This document shows, one piece after another, positions 22,613 through 35,250 of a stretch of DNA of 64,000 bases. Source of the stretch: Symbiodinium natans (taxonomy: Eukaryota; Sar; Dinophyceae; Suessiales; Symbiodiniaceae). Position 1 is the first letter of the stretch. The number at the start of each line of letters is the position of its first letter. The translations under genes were made by a program, and so were the position numbers. The stretch covers positions 250,001-314,000 of the forward strand of contig CAJNDS010002516.1 of assembly GCA_905221605.1 (NCBI GenBank). Reading direction: 5' to 3'. Under the pieces are notes generated by a model. That model was not told the origin of the DNA. It searched no databases and saw only the letters and a program-made list of their open reading frames with translations.

Positions 22613-25600
22613 GAGGAGCGCAGACCCATGCTGTGTGGGGTTGCTCGGACCCACCCTGGCACTCTTCCTGGGATCCCCCTCAAACCTCTGGGCACGGCTG
22701 CCGAGGCGGCGGGCAAGCGTTTACAATTAAATGATACACGGTGCACAGATCATCAATGCTGCCTTTGAGACCTTGGCAGCCTTTCGTCGCGACACTGCCG
22801 CTATGTATAGCCCACCCATGGTAGCTGAGCAAAAGGCCACTGCAAAGAAGGAACATCCCTCTGTCCCTGGATGGCTGCATCTAGCTCGGCCTCGTGCCGG
22901 TTGCAGATGAACTAGCTCCTCGCTTTACCAACCAGAAAAAAGTGAGGTGGCGACTTCAACGCGCTCATGGAGCCATCGGAAGGCCTTCATCAAGTGTGCG
23001 TGCATTACACGCACAAGGTGCATGTTCGAACCAAATTCTTCATTGGCAAGGCCGATGCCTCACAGGATGTTGACCCATTTCCCTGCAAGGCGATTGCTTC
23101 AACGTTTACCTTCACAAGCCGGTGCTTTGGCCTGCATCTTGCTGGTGGGGAGCGACATGGCCTCAGCAAAACTCAAAAGCACTGAGACAGCCCGATCTGC
23201 CTTGGGGAGCCACAGCCTCCCACACAGTCAGGGCACAGCCCTGCCTCGATGGCGCCCCCTTTCTCTAGATGCGACCGCAGCCCCTCGCTGGCGCCGTCCA
23301 CAGCAGCCGCACCTAGCCTCGGACTTTGAACAGGCAGAATCAGTGCCATTTATGGCGAAGTGCGGCTAAGGTCTTCGGAACAGTCACATACCATCAGGTT
23401 CATTCGCGATTGCTGCACGCCCTCCACCATATTGATTCGATATGCTGCACTGTACTTCCCGGTCAGCGCGGCAGCAATCGAATGCGGGCAATTCTAAAGA
23501 GGATTGTGCGCCGTGCTGAAATCTTCCAAACACCCTCCAGCCCAAACGCCTACCCCGTCCCTGCCCTTGGCCACTCCTTTCCGGGAGTAGGGCTTTCACC
23601 CCCGCCCCCCCCCTCCCAGTATCCCCCAGTCCCCTAAAGGGGTTGGGGTTTGTCACTCCTTGTAATCCTCGACATATTGTGATGAGAATTTTGGTTCGTG
23701 CCTGACGTCAAGTGCTCCACTTTTCCACTCGGCTCCCTTCTTCACACAGGGTTGTTGTGCTTCCCACTCCTGATCAAGTGTTTCATGAAGCTGCTAGTTC
23801 TTGCCAGGGGGCTTTCTACAAGTAGATAATTTGCAAAACGAGCGCAAACTATTCTTAACACAAGAAGAAACATCGACTTCATGGTATCTGCCCCCGGCCC
23901 CCTCCCAACCACGCATGTACACTTGAGTGGCATAATCTGAACCCTTGAAAAGTATGAAGAAACCCTGATACTCCATAAGAACATGAGATGTGGGCTCAGC
24001 AGAACAACCTCGGAGCAGTACAGTGGGACATCAGCGACGCAAAAAGCTAAGCGACCCCCCCTCCCACGACCCACTTCCAGGTTGAGGCTTGGATCTTCCA
24101 GTCTCTCCAACGCGTAAGCCCCTGAAAGAGTACACGAACACTCCAGTGCGTCCCACCGGGTTCCCGCACAAATCCGGAAGTCGCCTCAGCGCCGCTCCCC
24201 CTGCATCGGAGGAAAGGCTGCTGCCAGCGGCCTGTCTCTCGGCATTCAACTGCACAACCCCTCATCTTCTGCAGCAAGCAAGGCGCACCTCGAGGGCTGC
24301 CCACATGTCTTGCAAGTTTGACACCTCCTCGATTGCCAAGCAGGCCACCTGGCCAAAGACCACCAGCGCCTGGCTCAGAGATGCATGCATTCCAACGCAG
24401 CCCTCCAATAAGCATCGATGACTCAAGAACCGCAACCTGAACCGAGATCTGCAGATAACGGCATGATAAAACTGACCTAAACCTCCACTTGAACGCCTCT
24501 GCAGCATCTGAGGTCCAGCAGGACGGCCCGGCCAGAAGTGCCTCGAGCCCCAACCTCAGTGCGAGGCAAGAAGTGGTGCCGATACTAGCCGATAGTAGCA
24601 GCTTTGCTGTGCCCTCGGCGATGGATTCTCGGGTCTGGCACGCTTGGCCTTCCGAGTGACCACAATTCAGTACAAGATGCCTGGTTCCCTGCAGCAGTGT
24701 CTGAAAGTGTCGGGATTGAGAGGCCCCTATTTCGAGCACAAAGAGCCTTCGGCTCGGGAGCCAGCGGATAGAAGCGCTGCTTCTTTCGGGTCCTGGCAAG
24801 CACTGGCTTCGCGGAAAAAAGTGATGCTGATTGCTGTGCTGGGCAAAGCTGCAGACTTGGCACGGGCTGCGTCCTGCCATTGGCCTTGGCCTGCGCAGGG
24901 TGCATCATAACATCGCCACACCCTCCCGCCACGCCATGAGACAAGCCCTTGTGAACCCAACCCAAAGTGACTTCCAACCCGACGGCCCTACGCGATCCTA
25001 CGCGCCTCGGGCCGGGAGCTCATCGGACGAGCTGGTGAAGTTTGCGCCCGAAGCGTTCAGCCATGGGCCCAAGCTTCCACACTCCACACAGTGGGTCCTT
25101 CTTTTAAAATTAGCATGATGTTAACGGGGTTCATAGTTCATATCGGATTCCATCAGTTTTTTTTCAACTGTGCTTCGTGTGGAGAGGCAACGTGCAACTG
25201 TGAGGTAGTCAGGACATCAGGTGCGGGCTGCTAGCGGAGCCTGTGGCTGGTCATGCGTGCTATATCCTGCTGTTTTCATGTTGGCCTGCCGGTAGCTGTG
25301 AGTGGCCGAGCTGGCGACATCTGTAGATGGTCAACCAATGCCGCACAGAAACCTAGTACACCCTTACAACTTGAGTACCCCTACAAATTCATGAATCGCG
25401 AAAGGGTATGCTGAGTACGCAAATATGGCACCAAGAAGCCAAGAAGGTGTGGCCTTGCTGGAGCGACACTGGAACTGATCCAGAATTGTGTCGGTGTCCG
25501 CATCTCGAGGGTGTTCGTACACGACATGTTGCCTCCATGCGACAGGATAAGCCAGCTTGCAAAGAATCTAAGACTGTGCATGTGCTGGAGCGCACCATGC

Positions 25601-26536
25601 TTGGTCTTTGTCCAACCACATCATGGTGGTGGTTGCCAGCCACATCTCACTGGATCCAGGGACCGGAGCCACAGCCACCTCGGTGCTGCGAAGAGCACGT
25701 GGTATGTGCGGACATGTCCGAAGTCCCTCTCGTCACCAAGAGCTGAGAGCATAACTGCAGCAAGGCATACCAATGACGATTGCAGTTTTTCGCCGACGGT
25801 CTTTGCCTTGAACCATCACCCGTGACTTACCACATGCAGTTGCCATAAACGCAGTTGACTGTTTAAGACTGTTGTTCAGTACGCAGGACAGCATACGCAG
25901 GACATCTGTGTTTGCAGAACGCCGAGATTGCAGTACCACGGCATTCCCAGACTGCGCAATGCAGGAATTGAATAACTGCGACGACACGTATGGGAGATAT
26001 ACATGTCTACTATATATGTTTCCGTTGGCATAGATGCACATACGCTTCATAAACACAGTACTAGAAATAAAACATACATATATGTACATACAGATATGCA
26101 TTGTATATCTACTGCTCCCAGCGCTACTACCACTCCTGCCACAATCACCACTACTTCCAACCGAGCTCACGTCTCACTGGTCTCTAAGGAGAACACAGAA
26201 TCATTACGATCGCGATGATTCACAGCAGAACAAAGGTCTCCATAGATGGTTGGCCCTTCAACCTCAGGGCCTCAAGGCTAAACGATGCCATACCTGCTTC
26301 GCTGGACCTGAAAAGCACGCCGGCGGGAGGAGAGCGCACCCTGTTGCTGAAGCCCACGGCCTTGGAAGGAGGGAAGGAAGGGGCCGAGATGGGCCGAGAG
26401 GGCTGAGGGATTTCTTCCATATTCAGCTGTTCGGGGGGTAGGGCCTGGGGCCTTCTCATTCTGCAACAGACGAAAAGGTAGCCAAGGCTTGGACTCAGGA
26501 GCTTCAGCTGCCGAGAGAATCGAGCAGCGCGCTGCA
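22613..26536. other. No identified gene; weak candidate exons
   Basis: A 277-codon minus frame (24047-24880) has no recognisable domain. Pieces with natural composition inside it (around 24270-24420, containing SQALVVFGQVACLAIEEVSN) might be exons. A plus frame at 25408-25746 is similar in quality. No RNA gene or mobile element was recognised. Confidence 0.35.
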
Positions 26537-26561
26537 CAGAAATGGCGCAACTCTCCCTCGC

Positions 26562-26593
<32 letters not shown>

Positions 26594-26722
26594 CTTCTCT
26601 GTCTCTCTCTGTCTTCTTCATATTATTCTTCTTCTGCTTCTTCTTCATCTTCATCTCATCTGCATCTTCATCTTCATCTCCATCTTCATCTTCATCTTCT
26701 TCATCTCTCTCTCACTCACACA
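26537..26722 (+). repeat. CT-rich microsatellite: (CTCT)n, (TTC)n, (ATCTTC)n
   Basis: Three consecutive pyrimidine-rich simple repeats over about 185 bp. The sense strand is almost purely pyrimidine. Confidence 0.95.
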
Positions 26723-27337
26723 CGAAACATGAGACGTCACTGAGACACAAACAACAACCTCGAGCCTGATGCATCTCGGCATGTCGTTCCAGCAAACGCT
26801 GAACCTTGGCATCAGGACAACTGCCAGAGAGTCAGAGTAGGACTTCAACCTACGGCCGCCGACATCCCGATGATTCCCGCACCTCCAGAGCACTGATCCC
26901 CGCCGCACTGAACCAGCCGGCACGGTCCACATCCTCAAAGAGGAGCCGCTCTCGCACCTGCAAGGATCTGCAAAACGCAGCCTTTTATCGGCGATGCCTC
27001 GCAAGGCCTCCAGTAGCCTCACAACACCCTATCACCCTTCGGACTATGTGTTGAGATGAACCCATGATGCAAGAAGCTATGGTGACAAATGTCCTGCAGT
27101 TTTAGATTCGTTTGTCGCTTGATCCACCTTGTTGCATAAAGATCCCACAGGCATTGTGAACTGCGGCTTAGGCTGCCAACCTACAACTGGACAAGTCGAT
27201 GTTTTGATTCAGACCAGCCCGTGCCGAGGACCTCCTGGCCACGGGCCAGAATGGCAGCCAGCTCCGTGTTGAAGTCGCCGAGCCACTGCACAAAGGAGGG
27301 CTATATTTGGCTGCTGTGCAAGGATCCTCGCTATGCT

Positions 27338-28893
<1,556 letters not shown>

Positions 28894-28989
28894 CTAAGGA
28901 GCCTCTGGGGCTCGCGGCATGTTGGAGGCTCGTTTCATCAGCTCCTTGCATCGTTCAGCCACGTCGTACTTGTCGAATGGCTGTGGCGC
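28894..28989 (-). CDS. Candidate terminal exon, unidentified protein
   Basis: Opens directly after a strong acceptor (a TTTTTCAG and TTTTGCAG tract) and reads 31 codons, APQPFDKYDVAERCKELMKR and on, to TAG 28894-28896. A coding-like piece just upstream (29010-29080, containing DMRALRLRW) is the likely preceding exon, separated by a very short intron. Family unknown. Confidence 0.42.
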   Translation of the reverse strand, partial: APQPFDKYDVAERCKELMKRASNMPRAPEAP

Positions 28990-29136
28990 CTGCAAAACTG
29001 AAAAATATTTTTTTACACCTGCATTCCACCGCAGCCTCAAGGCTCGCATGTCAGGCCTGGCCGACTTTGACATCGTCTGTGTCATCTTGCGATCTCTGTC
29101 TAGCAGGTGGCAGACCTGCTGGGTCGTCAGATGCAC

Positions 29137-30164
29137 ATCCCAGCTACAAACTTCATCATGCTGGCATCACACCTCCAGCATTGTCAATGTCTACAGCCAT
29201 GCTACACGTACGAATACGGCATGCAGGTCTCTACTTCTGAGATCATATTGGCAGTTCTAGGGTGGCAAAGACGCAAAAGCAGAACATTGTTGCCATGCTT
29301 GCTGTAACTGCTATGTTTGCTATGATTGCTATTGAAAGTCTGTTTCGGAACACTGCCATGTCCGCACGCTTGGTTGGTGCCGGCATGTGCAGGCATCACT
29401 GTGACGAGAAGGTTGCAACACATGACTGAAAGAAGCCTCATGCAATCTCATGCACTCAGTGCTTGAGCAGGGAAGCAAAGCGAAGCAAAACTGGACAGTC
29501 TTGCTGGTAAGTGTGTTATCTGCACGTGTGGGATGCGCCGGCCTCATCGTCTGCTACCACACACATCGCCCACTACTTTTCTGCATGCGTCGATGGACTC
29601 CTGGCAGAGTCCCGCCACCAAGCTGGCTGCGATGAATCCTGAGCAGTGCACAGAATCTCAGATCAGAGCATCAGGGCCTTGGCTTGCCGCATACCCTGAA
29701 AGCTACCGTGAACAGGCGGGTGCAGTTCTGCACCTTTTAATGCAGGTTGCTTGCTCCTTCCGTTGCTAGAGGCAGTGCTCCGATTGCAGGGACCAACTGA
29801 CGGAAAGCAGCAAGCACTACTGTGAGCAACAGATATAGAAAGCATGCGATCAATAGGAAATGAACATTCGAAGGAAAGTAAACAAAAAACAACAAAGCAC
29901 CGATGCCAGGAGCAGGCTCCCAACAATGAAATCTACATCCACGGCAGAAACTGCTTGTGATAGAGCTCTGTTCCCCAGAGAGCTCAAGACCCTTGACCAG
30001 CGCATGAGCGCCGGAGAGGCTTCTGCTACTTCTGTTTCGCTTGGGCGCCGCGCCCGAGCAGACACCCCCCAGGTGCGCTGCGGCAACACCTTGCAGGGCC
30101 CGGCACACAAAGCAGTTTTAACAGGCTCGGCAACTGTAAATCCATGCGTTTCCCACGTGCTTAC
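29137..30164. other. Region between candidate exons; possible exonuclease 3' part
   Basis: A minus-strand frame at 29737-30108 follows the exonuclease exon below and may contain its 3' exon; its end is very hydrophobic and looks intronic. A plus frame at 29533-29769 is protein-like but unidentified. Confidence 0.35.
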
Positions 30165-30242
30165 CCCGCTGTGCGCCTGCTGCTCGCGCAGGGCAGACTC
30201 CAGCCGCAGAAGGACGTGCGCATCTGTGGCAGCATAGATGAC
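30165..30242 (-). CDS. 3'-5' exonuclease (RNase D / Mut7-like), one exon
   Basis: The 78-nt exon is bounded by acceptor CTCCAG and donor GTAAGC and encodes 26 codons starting VIYAATDAHVLLRLESAL. YAATDA followed by LLRL matches the last motif of DEDDy 3'-5' exonucleases, where the Tyr and the Asp four residues later act in metal-dependent hydrolysis. Members trim RNA or DNA 3' ends. The earlier D-x-E and second Asp motifs were not found upstream within the window's obvious frames. It is one of the few canonical GT-AG boundaries here. Identification rests on a short motif. Confidence 0.5.
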
Positions 30243-30708
30243 CTGGAGCAGCCCAAAGACATGAACAAGTTTATTTGTTGACTAGCCAGCATGCGACGCC
30301 TGTGCGGTACTCAAGGGGCGGAAGTTCCAATTGCTGACCTGAATGTGTGACATCACGTGACATAGCACGGGAGGTGTTGACTTGTTCTCGAGCGTAGGCA
30401 CCATCTCTTCCGATGTCTGCCACCCCAGTCTCTGCTCGGCCAACAAAAGCCAACAAACGCCGCCATGTAAAGAGTTGCGGGCTTCGAAAAATGCATGTTC
30501 ATGTGGAGAGCAAAACACAGCACAAAGACCCTGCGGATGACATTCGGGCTTCGGTGGGGCCTGCAATCCGGGATTGGAAGCTAAGCTTTCGTCCTACTGC
30601 TAGTCCAATCATCGTGAGGCGGATGCCTGTAGACAACAGAATCTAAGAGAATGGAGGAGGAACCCAGTGCTAAGTTTCCCAACAGACATTCGGCCTAGGT
30701 GAAGTTTA
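30243..30708. other. No recognised feature
   Basis: Short frames only. Upstream exons of the exonuclease are expected here or beyond, but none could be recognised. Confidence 0.4.
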
Positions 30709-31558
30709 CGAGCATCATGAGCATCAGCCGCCCAAGCCCTTGACACGTCAAGACCAGCAGGCGAGCACCATGAGCATCAGCTGACCAAGCCTTGGCATGT
30801 CAAGCCAGCTGGCGAGCATCAGGAGCATCAGCCGCCCAAGCCCTTGACACGTCAAGACCAGCGGCGAGCATCATGAGCATCAGCCGCCCAAGCCCTTGGC
30901 ACGTCAAGCCAGCGGGCGAGCATCATGAGCATCAGCCGCCCAAGCCCTTGGCACGTCAAGCCCAGCAGGCGAGCATCATGAGCATCAGCCGCCCAAGCTT
31001 TTGACACGTCAAGCCAGCATCATGAGCATCAGCCGCCCAAGCCTTTGACACGTCAAGCCCAGCGAGCGAGCCTCATGAGCGTCAGCCGCCCAAGCCCTTG
31101 ACAGGTCAAGCCAGCGGGCGAGCATCATGAGCATCAGCCGCCTGACACGTCAAGCCCAGAGAGCGAGCATCATGAGCATCGGCCGCCATACATCAGCCGC
31201 CCAAGCCCTTGGCACAAGCCAGCGGGCGAGCATCATGAGCATCAGCCGCCCAAGCCCTTGGCACGTCAAGCCAGCGGGTGAGCATGATGAGCATCAGCCG
31301 CCCAAGCCCCTGACAGGTCAACACAAGCGGTCGAGCATCATGAGCCAAGCCCTTGGCACGTCAAGCCAGCGGGCGAGCATCATGAGCATCAGCCGCCCAA
31401 GCCCTTGGCACATCAAGCCCAGCAGGCGAGCATCATGAGCATCAGCCGCCCAAGCCGTTGACACGTCAAGCCCATCGAGCGAGCATCACGAGCATCAGCC
31501 GCTCAAGCCCTTGGCACGTCAAGACCAGCAGGCGAGCATCATGAGCATCAGCCGCCCT
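30709..31558 (+). repeat. 52-bp minisatellite, about 16 copies
   Basis: Tandem units of about 52 bp built on GAGCATCATGAGCATCAGCC, then GCCCAAGCCCTTG, then CACGTCAAGCC and a short variable AGCGGGC end. Copies differ by small substitutions and a few partial deletions (for example near 31010, 31190 and 31345). Most copies contain the palindrome-like CACGTC. Not convincingly coding; all frames are interrupted. Confidence 0.93.
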
Positions 31559-32615
31559 TGGAGTGCAGTGCAGCGGCGGTCGACTCCACGACCCGGTAAA
31601 GACGATGCGGACCATGCCAAGAATCTCTCCGAGCGTGCAATTTTGAGTGTGCTGAAGGCCTAGATAGATGCAGTAGAAGCAGGGGGTCTGGGAACACATC
31701 AGGCAGAGCGATGACGGGGGCATGCTTTCACAACCTTTCTGGCGATTAAAAACCAAATGAGTTTCCAACATGAGAGCATCTCGAACGAAGCTAGTTCCCT
31801 CGGAAAAAAGCCACCACTGAGTGGCAGAGGCGAATTGAAACCGAGGACGTAACGGAACAACACGAGACACAACTGAGCTCCTGACACAACTCGACACAAA
31901 AGGGCACCCAGACTTGCAACATGCGGTGCCACTTCTACCTGCCCTGTGAAAGCCAGGACTCCAGGGCATTGTCTGGAACAGACTTCGGCCATCCCGTGAA
32001 GAGGTCAAATTTGCGTGAACGAGCTTTGGATACCGTGCCACACTCCTGGGCGCACTGCCCGATACTGCTTGTTGAGAGTCTCACCCAGGTACTTCTCCAC
32101 CTACTTGAAAGACGTGGCCGCTCTTGAGTCTCAAGTCAGAGCTGGAGCTGGGGCACAAGCCAGGCGAGACAGAGACTGGTGACCTCCGACTATGAACACC
32201 TGCTCGGAGTGTTCCTCAAGCACATGGTGCTGTACCACTGCGCGCAGGTATCATATTTCGTGTTGGTTCACTGCATGTTGTGTGCTTTGGTCATGTCCTG
32301 GATCGGATAGGGGGGCAGCGGATGCTGGCCGATCTCTGCCACTTTCACAAAGTCATCTACCTCCAGACAACGGTGGTAAATCTGCTGAGACTGGGCGTTC
32401 ATCTGCCGCAAAGTCTGTGCTGCACTGCGCCTGCAAAGCTTCACCCATCAAGCTCTCTCGCCCCAGTGGAGTGTCCTAGGGGAAGCTTCATGGGACTCAG
32501 TTTAGTGCATCTGCCAGGGACATGCAGAACCACCTCTGCGCGAGGATTGGATACCTGCACCCTGCGAATGCGCTGTGTGTAGAGGTCAAGTACCTTCAAG
32601 AAGGAACGACATTGG
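31559..32615. other. Candidate plus-strand exons of an unidentified gene
   Basis: Around 32090-32250 the plus strand has a splice-bounded piece reading RLVTSDYEHLLGVFLKHMVL. Around 32320-32385 another reads RMLADLCHFHKVIYLQTTVV. Both look like helical protein but no family was recognised and joins are uncertain. Confidence 0.3.
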
Positions 32616-33374
32616 CTACTTAGGACACACTCTTCCTTGCACAACGGATGTCAGGAGCACGCTTGCGAGGTAGTCCTTCCCACTGAAACTGCGACCGTAG
32701 GGGCCAAAGAGCATGTTCAGACGAATGAGGTCCTGGGAAACTCTGAACTTGACCGCTTGGCCACGCAACCAATGCCAGCTTCCCCGCTTGACAAGTTCGG
32801 GACGTGCGGAAATCCAAAGAACAGCTTGGTCATGGCTTCCCGCCTCAAGATTTGCGACAATGCACAGACGGCCGTCTGAAGCTATGTAGCCAGCCCTTGA
32901 GCAAGGCAACTGCATGCAGTGTGAACAGATGCTGCTGCTGGTGCTCGAACACCTTGTACTTGTCACCTTGAACAACAGCTCTGAGAGGAAAGCTTCATGA
33001 TGTAGTCCATCACACAATGCAGCACCTGTGCGAACTTGCCCAATGAAGATTTGCAAGACTGTGTGCATGCTGGGCCGCCCTGCTGCCATGTAGAGTGGCC
33101 TCATAGCTTTAAGCAAACATTCACTGAACCGACCATAGCACGTCTCGTGACAGTTCCATTGGCAGTGATTGCAGGCACTGCACTGCAGTACGAACCATGG
33201 GCCATGGGGCACACAAAGAGCTTCCATACTCGTCGGAACTCTAGTTCGGACAGCTCTAGTTCCAGCTTTAGCTCTTGCTCCCGTTCGCTCCCCGGGCTCG
33301 CGGACGTCCGGTTCACGCAATCCAGGACGAAAGCTCGGCTTGGCCTCCAGCGCTCTCGGCTTCACACAGTACAC
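32616..33374 (-). CDS. Uncharacterised 252-codon open frame
   Basis: Longest uninterrupted minus-strand frame in this part. The C-terminal half (SDGRLCIVANLEAGSHDQAV onward) is more protein-like than the Arg-rich N-terminal part, which overlaps a different coding-like frame at 33101-33316. The initiating codon is not ATG. No domain was identified; part of it may be intron read-through. Confidence 0.3.
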   Translation of the reverse strand: MYCVKPRALEAKPSFRPGLREPDVREPGERTGARAKAGTRAVRTRVPTSMEALCVPHGPWFVLQCSACNHCQWNCHETCYGRFSECLLKAMRPLYMAAGRPSMHTVLQIFIGQVRTGAALCDGLHHEAFLSELLFKVTSTRCSSTSSSICSHCMQLPCSRAGYIASDGRLCIVANLEAGSHDQAVLWISARPELVKRGSWHWLRGQAVKFRVSQDLIRLNMLFGPYGRSFSGKDYLASVLLTSVVQGRVCPK

Positions 33375-35018
33375 TCAGTACACCCCAGTGATTGTATATG
33401 GTTCTATCAGATGTGTGGCTTCGGCATTTGTACGATTGGATGCGATTGGGGCATAGCGGCTGCGATCCGATCATAGGGAGAAGAGTCTGGAGCGCACACA
33501 TCCACACATGCCAGTCATAAGCTCACATGAAGACTTCGCCGACTTCGCCTGCACGGCCCTATTCGAGCCTTCCCTGCACAAAGGCCCTGGTAGGCGAGGG
33601 TAGGCAAGGTCGATGAACCCCAGTCTCAGAACGTGAGATCACATGTAGTTCTCTGTGCTATTAGAGGTGAGCCTGGGGATTTCTGAGGAACCTCCGAACT
33701 CCCATGGGGCCGAAAAGTGAGATTTCGGTCAGTGATGAAGACCCACAACTGCATATGCTTGGATGCTAGCCTTTCGTTGAGTTTCGGACAGACTGACAAA
33801 AAAAAGTTCCTGAGCTTGCCTTCACAAGCCGAAGAAATGCTCGGCACGTCCGCCCACCCAAGAGAAATAACATGACCCAGCCCGGCGGCGTTTGCGTCCC
33901 CAACGTCTGCCTTCACTCGCGCAACTTAGGCTACCCTTTTGCGACCACAGACCCTCAAAACCCCCAACGCCTCAAGGACCAGAACACCCCCCTCCACAGG
34001 GAAGCATCATCACATGCCCTACTGTCCCGCTGAAAAGGCAAGCCGAAGCCCTAAGCTGTCTCTCAGCCTGAAAACGGCTGTTTGTAGAACCTAGAACTCT
34101 GAGATGCTCTTCTGGCACAGACGGAAGAACTTTTGGGTTCCAAGGGCCCGAAAGTAAAGCGGGAGGGGGGGGGGGGTTTTGGGATTGGGAGGCATTCTGC
34201 TTCATGGGAACGAGAAAAGCACCCCTGAAGCCTCAAAAGCCAAGAAGGTGCCCCAATCCTCTGAACAGTGATTTGATCGCGGGCCCGTTGTTTTTGAGGA
34301 GCACCCGCTGTTAAGCGCTGTGCTGCCATTGCGCTCTAACGTGGCTTGGCCTAACCCACTCGACCAACAACACCCAAACCAAAAGGGCACGTGCATAAGA
34401 AATGGGAGAATCGTGATTCGAAGAGGAGTGACAAAGGGCCATTCCGGAAAGAATGGCTCTTAGAAAAAGCTCACATAGCCTGGGATCCAGGCGTTGCAAT
34501 CTGGATAATGGACACAGGCCTCAAACGTACTCCCGCTCCAACTCCATTGCATCCGGAAATTCCTGACATCCACTGTACACGGGGCCCCGGCTGCGGATCA
34601 GACCACTCCAGATCGATGCCAACAAACGCCGGGGATGCCTGTTCAAGAGCCCGTGACTTCTGTCAGCAAGACTCAAATTTGAAACCGGGCGTGAGCCTGC
34701 TGCAGGAAGGTCAGAACCTCGAAAGCAAACAAGAGCCACGTTGCAAATCATGCCACCTGCCCAATAGACCCGGAAACTGGACTGTGCACAGTGCAGCATA
34801 TGACATACAAAGCCTCCCACGGCTTCTAGGTGCAGTGCGTGCGAGAGGCCCTGTGCAGAGTCAACGAAGTGGATAGCATCCAGCGGCAGCTCTGCCATCG
34901 GATTGGGCAAGCCCTTCACAGTTGCAAAGAAAGCCAGGAGCGGAAAAAAGATGTGAGGACATGCTGCCCCAAGTCAAAACACAGTCCTCGCTGGTTTTGA
35001 TGGACTGGGCCGGAGCAG
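33375..35018. other. No identified gene
   Basis: Contains a G10 run near 34165. A plus-strand helical stretch near 34850-34910 (containing VDSIQRQLCHRIGQALHS) and an overlapping minus-strand stretch are equally plausible as coding, so neither is called. Confidence 0.35.
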
Positions 35019-35250
35019 GCATGTCTCCGCCCTTGAAGTGCACAAGGTCTTGTACAGGACACCTCCCTTTTTGCAAACCGATTCAAGGCCCACACCCATA
35101 GAGTCAGAGCCTTGGCTACAACACACAGCACCCAAAGCGTGTAAAGCTTCAGAAGGCGGGATCTCGGTTCTCGGCATCTTCTTCCATGTGGCCAGCAAGG
35201 ACACTGTAGGCATTGACCTCTTGCGGCTGCACGAGTACAAGTACCAGAGG
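35019..35250 (+). CDS. Possible alpha-carbonic-anhydrase-like exons
   Basis: Exon 35019-35046 carries ALEVHK. Exon 35153-35250, bounded by a TTCAG acceptor and GTACGC donor, encodes GGISVLGIFFHVASKD and more. In alpha-carbonic anhydrases an E-x-H zinc-ligand segment is followed by a G-[IL]-[AS]-V-[LI]-G-[IV] strand, which is what this resembles; such enzymes interconvert CO2 and bicarbonate. The preceding HWG zinc motif was not found, and an extra micro-exon would be needed between the two pieces. This is a resemblance, not an identification. Confidence 0.33.

Noticed and set aside
22291-22746. Gly/Trp/Ala-rich and Pro/Ala/Gln-rich frames over the CCCAGCC repeat
   Set aside because: Repeat translation on both strands; no unique coding sequence.
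24047-24880. 277-codon minus-strand frame as a gene
   Set aside because: No domain, no consistent composition along its length, and internal pieces suggest several different exon frames instead.
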